Positions 44,585 through 56,004 of a stretch of 64,000 nucleotides of DNA are shown in pieces (the stretch's first letter is position 1; the number at the start of each line of letters is the position of its first letter). The notes under the pieces are model-generated. The model did no database searches, was not told the DNA's origin, and saw nothing but the letters and a program-made list of their open reading frames with translations. Both the position numbers and the translations under genes were made by a program. This stretch comes from Dipteronia dyeriana (lineage: Eukaryota; Streptophyta; Magnoliopsida; Sapindales; Sapindaceae): positions 78,086,154 to 78,150,153 of the forward strand of contig CM065298.1 of NCBI GenBank assembly GCA_032871835.1. The letters are read 5' to 3'.

Positions 44585-46256
44585 TGTTGGGATTATGCTT
44601 GATAGCAAGAGTATACTAATGTATTTTGACAATATTTTTATATTAATAAACTGATTTCTAGTTTAACAAATCTTCTAGCATTTATAGTTTAATTATTATA
44701 ATTATCAAAAGCAAATAATCATAAGGTCAAAAGACTATGAGAAAATAAGAATTGTTCATACATCTAGATATGTATGAGGTAGACACAATTCTTTAGTTAG
44801 TCTTGAATAATATTCACAACGTAAGAAAAAGGTTGGGCGCCTTTATCATGTCAAAGTTGTAGATTCGTTTGCTAGCATTTGAGTGGAATCAAATGTATTA
44901 TAATGAGTCTAAAATCATCAAAGTGTGGTGTCTTTGGGCAAAAGAATCTAGTGCACTGGGTGCACTGAATTGGATCACAGTGAAATACTTTATCTAGAAC
45001 CGTCAATGGATAAAAGTTTTCACCTGAAGACAATCATAGAGTCTATCTCAATCCTGAGATAAATGATGGACTTATGGTTGCAAGTGTTATCATTTGAGCT
45101 ATCAATGAGTACGATTATATAGCATAGTCTATCCTCGATAGTTTGGTGGTTTCATTTGTTAATCGATAGAGGACTTCATTTATAGATATGGATATCGTGG
45201 CTCCATTTACGAAATGAAAGTAAAATATCATTGTATGGATGTCTTGAGGTATTGGATAATAAATCTTAACGTTAAGTTTTCAATAGTGTCAATGGAAACA
45301 TGGCTTTTGGACATGTCAAAATATCCAAGTTCAAAATGTGGACATATGAGTAAATATGGTAACTTGGAGAGCTATAGGCGGTCTATGAGCTCTTGGCGGT
45401 TACTGGTATTCTTCACGATGATACACTTTCTCCATTAAGATTGTCTAGGGTATGAATAAGGAATATTAACTAATTTTATATTTATTCAGTAATTCAATTT
45501 TAGTTCTTTAGTGGAATGAACTAAAATTAATAGATCGGACCTAAGTGAACTATTTGTTGATTGTGATTGGGTTGTGTCTATTGGAGCTTAAATTTAGTTA
45601 GCCCGCCAAGATCCCCAATCCACACGAACTTGCATGGATCACTTGGTATTTTCTACCGGACCAATTTAGGGGTTCATCTAGAATTGTATCAAGGCATGTG
45701 GATTTGTTTATTTTTGTATGAATGGGTCTTGTTCACTTGTGGACTCTTTATTAAGGTCTAATGGATTTAATAAAATAGAAAAAATATATGGTGTTGGGCG
45801 GCAAAGCTATATTGTCTAGCTTAATTATATTATTTTTATTTTATCATTTAATTAAATGGAAATTAATTAATTTTGTAATTAATTAATTATTTAATTAAAA
45901 ATCAAAATCATTTTTTCTACTAGGAGAAGGTCTCCTAATATTATACTATTGTTGGTAGTATAATTAATATTAAAGATTATATTTAATAAGTCGATAAATA
46001 TAAGGAATTATTTATCTAGTCAAATTAGGAAATCTTTATTATGGTTACAAATACACTATTGAGTTGGATTATGAGTCTTGGTGTAGGAAAGATTTCTTTT
46101 TGGAAAAGGATTCTTTGTCACCAAGTAAATCCACCTAAGGATAGGATTATTACCCACAAAGTAAATCCTTCTTAGGAAAGGATTTCGGCCAGCCCTTATA
46201 TAATTCGAAGAAGGAATTTTGGCCGGCCCTATATATATATAAGAGAAAATTTTGGC

Positions 46257-46310
<54 letters not shown>

Positions 46311-46861
46311 CTTGGAGAGAATTCGGCCACCATAAGTAATTTGAGAGAAAATTTTGTTTTTGCTTTAGACAAAATTCAATCAACTCTAAAAAATAGTGTG
46401 AGATTCGACAAAGAAGAAAAGGAAGAAAGAACTTTTAGTTTTCAATAGTACACTAGTAGCCTTTACATTAAAAGGTTTTGTATACAACATCGAATCAAGG
46501 TTCACGTGAGTTTCAATCAAATTGATTGATAATTCACAAGTGACCTAACGTTCTTTGTTTTCTTCTTGGAGGATTATTGTGACAAATAAAGAAAAGGATT
46601 TTGTTTGTTTCCATCATCAGGTATACAATTAAAGAAAGGGAGCCCATACTCCTAGGTGATTCACGTTCGTGATTAGATTGGAAAATCTTGCAGATTCAAT
46701 TCGGCGCTTGTTCAATCGTCCCGAGAAAAAGGTACGACACTTTTTATATACATCAATTAATCTAGGGTTAAGGTTCTTGTTATTATAAAGGGAAATTTTT
46801 TATTTATATCGAAACCCTAATTTTTGGTTTTTCACCCTTCCGTTGTGCGATTTTCCTTACA
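44585..46861 (+). repeat. Copia-D2 5' LTR
   Basis: It starts TGTTGGGATTATGC and ends TTTTCCTTACA before the primer site. It aligns with the D3 LTR (51473-52913 plus 60072-61061). An (AT)n tract lies at about 46258-46309. Repeated AAGGATTCTT...CCAAGTAAAT and TTCGGCCAGCCC words lie at 46100-46260. A donor-like AAAAAG/GTACGA lies at 46731. Confidence 0.9.
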
Positions 46862-46879
46862 ATTGGTATCAGAGCCAGG
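46862..46879 (+). promoter_or_regulatory. Copia-D2 primer binding site
   Basis: ATTGGTATCAGAGCCAGG follows the LTR and contains the intact tRNA-Met-type site. Confidence 0.92.
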
Positions 46880-48224
46880 TTGTACCCTTGATTAATTGAT
46901 GTATGTTTAAGTGAATTTTTTTCTCTTTATTGTATATATGCATTTTTTAGAAAGAGATGACACTCTAGGTATTCGCATATATATATATATATTTATATTG
47001 GAATGTATGAAAATATATATGTTATATGTGGATTGTTATTGTTCAATTTTGGTCATAGAATTTCAATGTATTTTTGCTTTGGGATTGTAACAAGAAAGAT
47101 GGCCTATCATCACCATAATTTCCTTCTTGGTAGTTGCTAATTTTTTTTTTATTTTGTTGTTGTAATAAAAAAAACAGCACTATATTGTAATAATAATAAA
47201 AAAATGCAGTATTTTTTTTATTTAAAATTCTTTTGTAATACATTCAAGTATTGAAGACTCGAAGGTTTGAAGAATTGGAAGCAACCGGAACAAGTTTGGG
47301 ACTGTGCGAGCCATAGCAACAAACGTGCGTGCGAAGAGCATGCGGCCACGATTGTTGTGGCATGGGCTGTGCACAGCAGCCCTTTATGGGGTTGTGGCAT
47401 ACGCACGCCCATGGGAAGGGGCAAAGGGTGCGCACACCTATGAGAGGCAACCGAGGGAGTCCAAACGATGAAGATCGCGTGAAGACTTGTTCGCCAAGAA
47501 AAGAGTTTTTTGTATTCCAAGACATGTAATTTACTTGCTTTTCTAGGATGGACCAAAATTGTAGCTCTTTATATTTTTATAAATATTGCAATGTTTGTCA
47601 TTGTTTGATAGCATGTCATATAGAATAGGAGTGCCACTCATATATCTCCTTTGGTATGAACATGCATTGAATGGTTTAGGTATCTAATTGGCATCTTGGT
47701 AAAACATTCTTTGGAATTCGATCACACGCCTTAAATAATTGAGTGGGAGAATGTGTTTTGGAACACCTACGGCCTCCAAGTTTAGTTCAGCTTCATGTTT
47801 CGTGTAATAACCTCCTAAGAGGTATTGCTGAATGGAATTTAGCAAGATACTTCCTTACAAGGATAGACTAGACAATTAACCCAAACGATATCTACTCTCA
47901 AAGGAGAAATATTCGTGAGGGAATATATTGAAGGTCGATAACTTGGTAAAACACTCAATGTGATTTTATTAATATCCTCCTAAGAGTTCTTGTTAATAAA
48001 ATTGCAAGGCTAAAATTGAAAACATTGGTTGTTATGTTAACAATTAGGTGGGACCAAGTCCAACTAGTAAATTATGTGAACACCCAAAGGAGGTGTGACA
48101 TTTATGGGTGTTAGATCACTGTTGAATTTTACGATTGAATTATTTTATTTTATTCAAGATAAATATTCGAAAGTGCTTTATCATGATTATTTACTTATAT
48201 AATTTTTGTTATTAAAAAGAAATC
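46880..48224 (+). other. Copia-D2 leader
   Basis: A 1.3-kb leader with a GC-rich island at about 47285-47490 (words such as GTGCGTGCGAAGAGCATGCG). It matches the D3 leader at 61080-62450. Frames of 66-112 codons on both strands at 47218-47556 come from this island and are not consistent between D2 and D3. Confidence 0.75.
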
Positions 48225-48990
48225 ATGACCCTATCCCTAATCAACATCCTAAAAGATAATACTTTAACTGATGATAACTATGTCATTTGGAAAAGGAAAA
48301 TTGGGTTGTTATTGTAAACTGAAAAACATAAATTCATTGTGTCTATTTCTTAACCACCAAACTAATGAATCTACTCAGGAGCAAAGAGATAAGTATCAGT
48401 AGTGGAAGTCTTCAGATGAGATGGCTAAATGTACGTTACATTATGGCCATCATCTCCGACATGTTGCAATAACAACATGAAGGAATGAAGACTGCTGTCA
48501 ATATAATGATGTCTCTATAGGAGATGTTAGCTATGAGGTCTATGACGACTAAGAGAGAGGCAGTGACTACTTTCATGAATTTTAGGATGAAACCTGGGCA
48601 GGATGTGAAAAATCACATGATGAAAGTCATAGCACATCTCAACATTGCTGAACTGAATGATGTTGAGATAGATGATGAGACGAAAATTGACATGATCGTC
48701 AACTCACTGTTAGATTCCTTTGATCAGTTTAAGTTGGACTACACCTTGAATAATAAGGAATACACCTTGCAAGGCCTGATGCAAGATGTTCAAAGCACCA
48801 AGATAATCCTTGTGAAAGGCAAGGGTCAAGAGATTCATATGCTTGGTAAGTTGCTATTGTTAAAGACCAGTAATAAGGTCAAGAGACAACAAAAGAAAAT
48901 GCAACTTGAGCCTTCTTAGAAGGAGACCAAGAAAGTAACCAAGATCAAAGGGAAGTGTTTCCTTTGTGGTGAAAAGGGTCAAAGGAATAG
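48225..48990 (+). pseudogene. gag: Copia-D2 gag (broken)
   Basis: ATG at 48225 opens TLSLINILKDNTLTDDNYVI followed by WKRKIGLLL and a TAA. The frame resumes at 48524-48919: TTKREAVTTFMNFRMKPGQD, HMMKVIAHLNIAELNDVEID and SFDQFKLDYTLNNKEYTLQG, the copia capsid domain. It ends with a basic linker and the first half of a CCHC knuckle (CFLCGEKG). The second half of the knuckle and the protease active site are deleted at about 48978. Confidence 0.88.
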
Positions 48991-50300
48991 ATTGAATAAG
49001 AATAAATTCAACATGCATTTAAGCAATGGAGCGTTGGTGTCTACTAGTGTAATGGGAGATATTAGAATCAATTTAGATTCTTATAGGCATTTAGTTTTAA
49101 TAAACGTTTATTATGTCCCACAATTCAAGAGGAATTTAATTTTGGTCTCTTGTCTAAATAAATTTGGATATTCGGTTACTTTTAATAAATGTTTCATTAT
49201 TAGTAAGAATAACAAATTTGTTTGTAAAGTTACATTGGAAAACGGTTTATTCTACTTGTATAGAAATATCTCTCACAGAATCAACGAAACCAAATCATAA
49301 AAGAGTAAAAGTATCAAAAGATGAAACCTACATATGGCATTTGCGCCTAGGTCATATTAACCTTAATAGGATTAAAAGATTAGTTAGTGACAGACCTCTA
49401 AGTGACTTAAAGGTTGATGATCTACTAACTTGTGAATCTTGTTTGGAAGGTAAAATGACCAAAAGGTCGTTTACGACCAAAGGCACAAGAGCCATCGAAT
49501 GTTTAGGATTGATATACACTAATGTGTGTGGACCTATGAACATTCAAGCTTTAGGTGGATATGAGTACTTCATCACTTTCACGGATGATCACTCAAGATT
49601 TGGCTATGTGTATCTCATGAGACATAGTTCGGATGCTTTTGACATGTTTAAAGCATTTAAAGCTGAAGTAGAAAATCAGCTTGAGAAACGCATAAAAATC
49701 TTGAGGTCTGATCTTGGTGAAGAATATCTATCAGGTGAGTTTCAGCAATATCTTATTGATAATGGGATAATTTCTCATTTTTCTGCACCAGGTACACCTC
49801 AACAAAATGAGGTGGCAGAAAGGAGAAATAGAACTCTTTTAGACATGGTTAGGTTTATGTTGAGTTATTCAACGCTTCCAAATTCTTTTTAGGGATATGC
49901 TTTACAAACTGCTATGTACATTCTAAACGATGTACCAACTAAGTCGGTTCCTAAAATTCCACATGAGCTATGGAACGGGTGAAAGCCTAGTTTACAACAC
50001 TTAATGATATTTGGATGTCCTGCGCATGTGTTAAAAGGAAAGACAGAAAAGATGGAGTCTCGTTCAGAAACATGCATATTTGTAAGGTATCCAAAAAGGA
50101 ATAAAAGGATATTATTTGTATAGTCCTTCAGATCTTACAGCATTTGTTTCGATAAATGCTAAATTTCTGGAAGAGGACTATGTGAATATTTTTGTGCCTA
50201 AAAGTAGAATTGTCCTGAATGAGCTTTCAGGAGACACAATTCCACAAGAGGTTTCACAACCAAGCCCAATTGTAAGTTTCATACCAATACAAGATCAATA
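48991..50300 (+). pseudogene. pol: Copia-D2 protease remnant and integrase
   Basis: Only the C-terminal part of the protease remains (FNMHLSNGALVSTSVMGDIR). A frameshift near 49280 leads into the frame 49164-49892: [44 protein letters not shown] (first catalytic Asp replaced by Asn), LRSDLGEEYLSGEFQQYLID (second Asp) and TPQQNEVAERRNRT (Glu). The frame ends LPNSF plus TAG (49890-49892) at a conserved Trp. The C-terminal part continues to 50301 (MYSPSDLTAFVSINAKFLEE). Confidence 0.88.
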
Positions 50301-51472
50301 ATCTACCATACGTCATCGTAGTAGGAGGGTTAGTAGACAACCCGAGAGATACATCGGTCTAGGAGAATCTATGGAGAATCTATAGAGAATCTTCTGGAGG
50401 ACGATGATCCCTATACGTACAAGGAAGCAATGGAAGATGTTGATTGTCACAATTGGCAAAAGGCAATGAAATTCGAAATTGAATCTACGTTTAAAAACAA
50501 AGTATGGTCTCTTGTAGACTTTCCTAAAGGGATAAAACTCATCGGGTGCAAATGGGTATACAAGGGGAAAAGAAGAATGGATGGAAAAGTTGAAACCTTT
50601 AAAGCTAGATTAGTAGCAAAAGGTTATACAAAGAAGGAAGATATCGATTATGAAAAAACCTTCTTTCCCGTGGCCATGCTTAAATCTGTTAGGATACTCT
50701 TACTCACTGCGGCATCTTTAGATTTAGAAATTTGGCAAATGCTTGTCAAGACAACTTTCCTTAATGAAAGTCTTGACGAAAGCATCTATATGATGCAACC
50801 AAAAAGATTCATTGAAAAAGGCTAAGAGGAAAGGGTATACAAGTTGCAAAGATCCATATATGGATTGAAGCAAGCATCCAGATCCTAGAACATAAGGTTC
50901 GATCAAGCCGTAAATGGTTTTAGATTTATTCAAAACCTTGACAAACCTTGTGTATACAAAAGGATTAAAGGTGACAAGTTGGTTTTCCTAGTTCTTTACC
51001 TTGATGATATACTACTCATCGGAAATGATGTAGGTGTATTGACATCAGTAAAAGAATGGTTAGCAAAACAATTTGATATGAAAAACTTAGGAGAAGCAAG
51101 TTATATTCTTGGTATCCAAGTCATAATGGATAGAAAGAATCAAACGATTGCATTATCCCAAGCTTCATACATAGATAAAATCTTGTCTAGGATTTCCAAG
51201 CAAGATTCCAAGAAAGGTATGTTACCTTTCAGACATGGAATCAAACTTTCTAATGAACAAGTTCCTAAGAATGAGCATGAAGAGCAATTCATGAGTAGAG
51301 TTCCGTACGCATCGGCAGTTGGAAGTCTCATGTATGCAATGTTCTGTACATGACAAGATATTTGTTTTGTTGTGGGCATAATTAACAGGTTTCAATCGAA
51401 GCCTGGTCCTGATCACTGGACGACAGTCAAGCATATTTTCAAGTATCTCAGAAGAACAATAGATTATATGCT
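50301..51472 (+). pseudogene. pol: Copia-D2 reverse transcriptase, truncated
   Basis: The frame at 50430-50825 reads IGCKWVYKGKRRMDGKVETF, KARLVAKGYTKKEDIDYEKT and LVKTTFLNESLDESIYMMQP (the Asp of the DVKTAFL block is Leu here). QASRS plus TAG (50886-50888) marks a lost Trp. The frame at 50979-51353 has LVLYLDDILLIGNDVGVLTS, a YLDD form of the catalytic box, and YASAVGSLMYAMFCT plus TGA. The RT end RRTIDYML meets the D3 LTR. RNase H is absent from this side. Confidence 0.9.
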
Positions 51473-52913
51473 TGTTAGGAATATGCTCGATAGCAAGAGT
51501 GTAATACTGTAATTAACAATCTTTTCATATGAATAAAGTGATTTCTAGTTTAACAAATCTTATAGCATTTATATTTTAATTATTATAATTGTCAAAAGTA
51601 AATAATCATAAGGTCAAAAGACTATGAGAAAAGAAGAATTGTTCATACATCTAGATATGTATGAGGTAGACAAAATTCTTTAATTAGTCTTGAATAATAT
51701 TCACAACTTAAGATAGAAGGTTAGGCATCTTTATCTTGTCAAAGTTGTAGATTCTTTTTCTAGCATTTGAGTGGGATCAAATGTGTTATGATGAGTCTAA
51801 AATCATCAAAGTGTAGTGTCTTTGGGCAAAAGAATATAGTGCACTGGGTGCATTGAAAAAGATCAAAATGAAATACTTTATCTAGAACCATCAATAGATA
51901 AAAGTTTTCATTTGAAGACAATCGGAGAGTCTATCTCATTCTTGAGATAAATGATGGACTTATGGTTGCAAGTGTTATCATTTGAGCTATCAATGAGTAC
52001 GATTATATAGCACAGTCTATCCTCGATAGTTTGGTGGTATTCATTTGTTAATCGATAGAGGGCTTCATTTATAGATATGAACATCGTGGCTCCATTTATT
52101 GAATAAGAGTAGAATACCATCATATGGATGTTTTGAGGTATTGGATATTAAGTCTTAACGTTAAGTTTTCAGTAGTGTCTATTGAAACTTGGCTTCTGGA
52201 CAAGTCAAAATATCCAAGTTCAAAATGTGGTCATATGAGTAAATATGGTAACTTGGAGAGCTATAGGCGGTCTATGAGCTCTTGGCGATTACTGGTATTC
52301 TTCATGAGGATACACTTTCTCCACTAAGGTTGTCTAGGGTATGAGTGAGTTACATCAACTTATTCTATCTTTATTTAAGAGTTCAATTTTAGTTCTTTAG
52401 TGGAATGAACTAAAATTAAATAGATCGGACCTAAGTGAATCATTTGTTGATTGTGATTGGGTTGTGTCTATTGGAGCTTAAATTTAGATAGCCCGTCAAG
52501 ATCCCCAATCACACGAACTTGCACGGATCACTTGATATATTCTACCGGACCAATTTAGGGGTCCATCTGGAATTGTAATAAGGCATAAAAACTTATTTCT
52601 TTTTGTAAGAATAGGTATAGTTCACATGTGGACTTTTTTATTAAGGTCCAATAAATTTAATAAAATAAGAAAAATTATATATGATCCATATATTTGGTAT
52701 GGGCGGCAAAGGCTATTAAAAATAACTTAAATAATTTTTTTTTATTTTATTATTTAATTAAATAAAAATTAATTAATTTATTGAATAATTAATTATTTAA
52801 TTAAAAGTCAAAATCTTTTTCCTAGTAGGAGATGGTCTCCTAAAACTATAATATTGTTGGTAGTATAGTTTATGTTAAAGACTAGGTTTGATAAGTAGAT
52901 AAATAAAAGGAAT
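51473..52913 (+). repeat. Copia-D3 5' LTR, left part
   Basis: It starts TGTTAGGAATATGC and aligns with the D2 LTR to about 46013. It is broken by Sire-E after AAATAAAAGGAAT and continues at 60072. Confidence 0.9.
52909..52913. repeat. Target-site duplication of Sire-E (left copy)
   Basis: GGAAT is repeated at 60067-60071. The D2 LTR has an uninterrupted AAGGAATTATTTATC at the equivalent place (about 46003). Confidence 0.92.
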
Positions 52914-54639
52914 TAAAACAAATATTATGGTGTGTAATATATTATTCTAGAGGGGGGTGAATAGATTTTAATCAAATTTTACCCAATTTTCGTTAATGGT
53001 CAATTAGACGAAAATACCCTAACTAGTCACAATATTATTACAAGTGTAATAAGTGCGGAAATAATAAAGACACTTGAGATATATGTGGAAACCCTCCAAA
53101 TGGGAAAAACCACGGGCTGTTAAGTGCGCCACACTCGAACAACGAATCCACTGATGATAGAGGTGTTACAACCTACTCCCGGTATATAACCCACTACCAC
53201 TACCTAATCCCAGTATTAAGTAGACCTAGTCTAATTTGCTTACGTTTGTAGCAATCTACTCCCGGATGCAACGCAAGACTTGCTTCTCTTAAATGAAGAG
53301 ATAAACACCCTATGTGAACATATGATGATATTCAAGCAACAAACAAGGCTAGGGTACCTTATAAGTTTATCTAGGATTATGAGATGGCAATAAATGCAAT
53401 CCTAGATATCAAGAGCTAAATGACATGTCATAAAGCTTAGCTAAACATAGAACAAGCAATTCTATGAAGCTATCATAAGAGCCAAATCAACACATGTTGT
53501 CATTAAGCATGGCAAGGACTATAATGCAATTACTAAATGCAATCAATGAGTCCTAAACAATATCTAAATGCAAAGCATAAAGATTTAGCTAGAAGTTATC
53601 AACAACAACAATCCTAGCTATCACAATACAACACTCAATCATGTCATCACAACAATCTCTAATTTGTATCTAGAAATATTCTAAGAGAATACAATTAATT
53701 AAAGAGATGGTTAGCAAGCAAAAACACTTAACTTGTAAGAAGATAATGAAGAGCTTACCAAACAAGATGTGATGAAGCAACCCTATCCATAGATGCACTC
53801 TAGATGAACTTAGATGATGCAAGATGAAGTTTTGATGCTCATGGGGATGCTTTGAGTGATTAAAAATGAGTTCTTGGAAGTGTTTTTCCTTTGAAATGTG
53901 TTCTAAGGAAAATATGTGATATTTTGAACTCTTACACGACCTTAAGACAATGAGATATATATATAAAAGATCCAAACAAAGTGATGTTGTTTTGGAAAAA
54001 AATGTTCCAGCTTCTTCATTGTGCGCTAGTGAGGTGCGCTGGTCGAGTAGCGCACTGCCTAAAAATTTCAATTGGCGTTGGTCGAGTGGCGTATGTTAGT
54101 GGCGCAACATAATCGCAAAACCACTGGAATATTTGTGCTGGTGGGTATGCGCTAGTCGAGTGGCGCACCACCAGCGTATACCCACTTTTTGCATCTTTGT
54201 GCGGGTGCAGCAGTGCAACCCAGTGGCACAACACTAGCGACGGTCCACTGTGAATGTTGCGCTGGTCGAGTAGCGCACCACCAGCGCAAGACCTATTTTT
54301 TCAACACTCAAATGCATAAAAAATAATAAGTTCAAGAGTGATGAAATTGCATCCTATTTTAATACCTAGCATGACATATAACTTTCATAGCAAGATGAAA
54401 ATAGGTCAACAAGAGTCATTTAAACTAAAATGCATACAAGAAAACACTTAACATATATGATCAAGAGTTATGCAGGAAGATATGAGTGTGTGCAACTATC
54501 TCTTCAAAGTAAGTAAGCACAAGAATTTTACCTTTGGTGCTTCTCCTCTTGAGGTCTTAATAGCCTAAGCTACCCTTACATGAACCCCAACAATGTGGTT
54601 GTTCACGAAATAAGTCAATCAACAAATGAGGACTTTTCA
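52914..54639 (-). repeat. Sire-E 3' LTR
   Basis: It is the partner of 58317-60066, with about a dozen differences in the first 250 aligned bases. It includes a G-tract (52952-52957), a TATA-like tract at about 53957-53965 and a GC-rich palindromic island at about 54019-54295. Confidence 0.93.
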
Positions 54640-56004
54640 ATCTGCCCTTTTGGCTATTTCATGACAAAACCACCACTCACATTGATCCTCACAAAACAAA
54701 ACAGAAAAAACACCCGGAAGATATTCTACATTACAAAGAGATAAACATATATAAAAAAAAAACTTCAAGTCTTCAATCTCTTGTAGAACTATCAACCCTA
54801 CACACAAGGCAAACACAAATACGTTTTCCAAACCAAGTGCATGTGAGATGATCAAGTGAATATAAAACAAAAGAATTTGCATTTAGAAATATGAGTATGA
54901 TATCATGAAATGCTCATGCAATGCTCCCCCTCAACGGGTTACTCCCCCTACATGTAATCTACCCCTCAAACAAGTACACTCATGCAATGTTTCCCCACAA
55001 AGCCAACACATGCTACTCCCCTAACATCACAATGCTAGGTCAATGCTGCTCCCCCTTTTTGTCATGATATAGGCAAAAGAGAAGTCCCCAACCGGGTCAC
55101 TCAAGGCAAAGAAAGAAAAGAGCATACAAGATTGTTGCATAATTATATAAGCCACATTTATGCACTCTCATTTGATAGAAGAGAAACAAGGAGATTTATT
55201 TGAAGACAATGTGTGAATAAAAAAAATGCTTTGCATACAAGACATGTTGCATTTAAGTCCAAAAACAATGGTATTTGGCAAAGCAAATAACAAAGGTTTC
55301 CAATATAATTCAAACCAATTTCACCATTTGTCATGAAAGAAGCAAGGATATGGAGTTCTTATAGATATCAAGTTTTAAAAGCACTATATCCAACTTTAAA
55401 AACTAAACATGGCATGAGCAACTTTGCACCCTATTCGATTTTTCTGGGAGGATACCCGTATGATAATAGCCGTGCTCAACTAATAAAGAAAGAGAGACAT
55501 TGATTAAACATTTTAGTCTCACTAGTATGTTTCACACAATGTACAATTGCAATCAACAAATCATGCTTTATCATTTTTCCTTAGCATGTCATTTAAGAAT
55601 CATCATGTCATGGAGATAATTATAGGTCATTCAAACATTTACTTTCAATGTATATCTCCTAGTCCAAGAATGCATGTTTGAACATAAATATGACATGGAT
55701 TGTAATCAAAGCAATGTTCAAACTTATTTAATAAAATACAATATACTATAAGTGCAACCAAGCTACTCAAGCAATCAATATTCACACTTATTTAAAAAAT
55801 ACAATATACTATAAGTGCAACCAAGCTATTCAAGCAATCAATGCTCACACTTATTTAAGAAAATACAATATACTATAAGTGCAACCAAGCTACTCAAGCA
55901 ATCAATAAAGAGGCATAAACATATTTAAGAAAAATTGCATGCAATAAGTATACAATAGCTCTCTTTGCTTGAGTTCCCCATATGGGGTCAAAGACCACAA
56001 CTCA
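54640..56004 (-). other. Sire-E 3' non-coding region with polypurine tracts
   Basis: On the plus strand there are pyrimidine runs GCTCCCCCTCAACGG, TTACTCCCCCTACATG, TACTCCCCTAAC and CTGCTCCCCCTTTTTG between 54920 and 55065, which read as GGGGGAG tracts in the element sense. The LTR-adjacent tract reads CCAAAAGGGCAGAT. A region at about 55735-55890 repeats ACAATATACTATAAGTGCAA three times. No frame resembles pol. Confidence 0.82.
55735..55890. repeat. Tandem repeat (about 65 bp, three units) in Sire-E
   Basis: AAATACAATATACTATAAGT followed by GCAACCAAGCTACTCAAGCA and ATCAAT occurs three times in a row from about 55735 to 55905 with few changes. Confidence 0.88.

Larger units (their letters stand above)
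44585..51472 (+). mobile_element. Copia-D2, 5' LTR through RT, cut by Copia-D3
   Basis: The 5' LTR, primer site, leader, gag, integrase and RT run on the plus strand. The element stops inside pol right after the codons for RRTIDYML, where the D3 LTR begins at 51473. No polypurine tract precedes that LTR, so it is not the 3' LTR of D2. The RNase H and 3' LTR of D2 should lie beyond the window. Confidence 0.82.

Noticed and set aside
46862..46879. tRNA-like sequence
   Set aside because: Only the 12-18 base complement of a tRNA 3' end is present, next to an LTR; it is a primer site and not a tRNA gene.
47218..47556. Overlapping 66-112 codon frames on both strands
   Set aside because: They arise from the GC-rich leader island of D2; the equivalent D3 frames (61429-61774) do not conserve the protein.
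43847..51472. D1 and D2 as one element with duplicated LTR
   Set aside because: The D1 fragment stops mid-LTR at the exact start of the D2 LTR; nested insertion explains this more simply, though flanking sequence is needed for proof.
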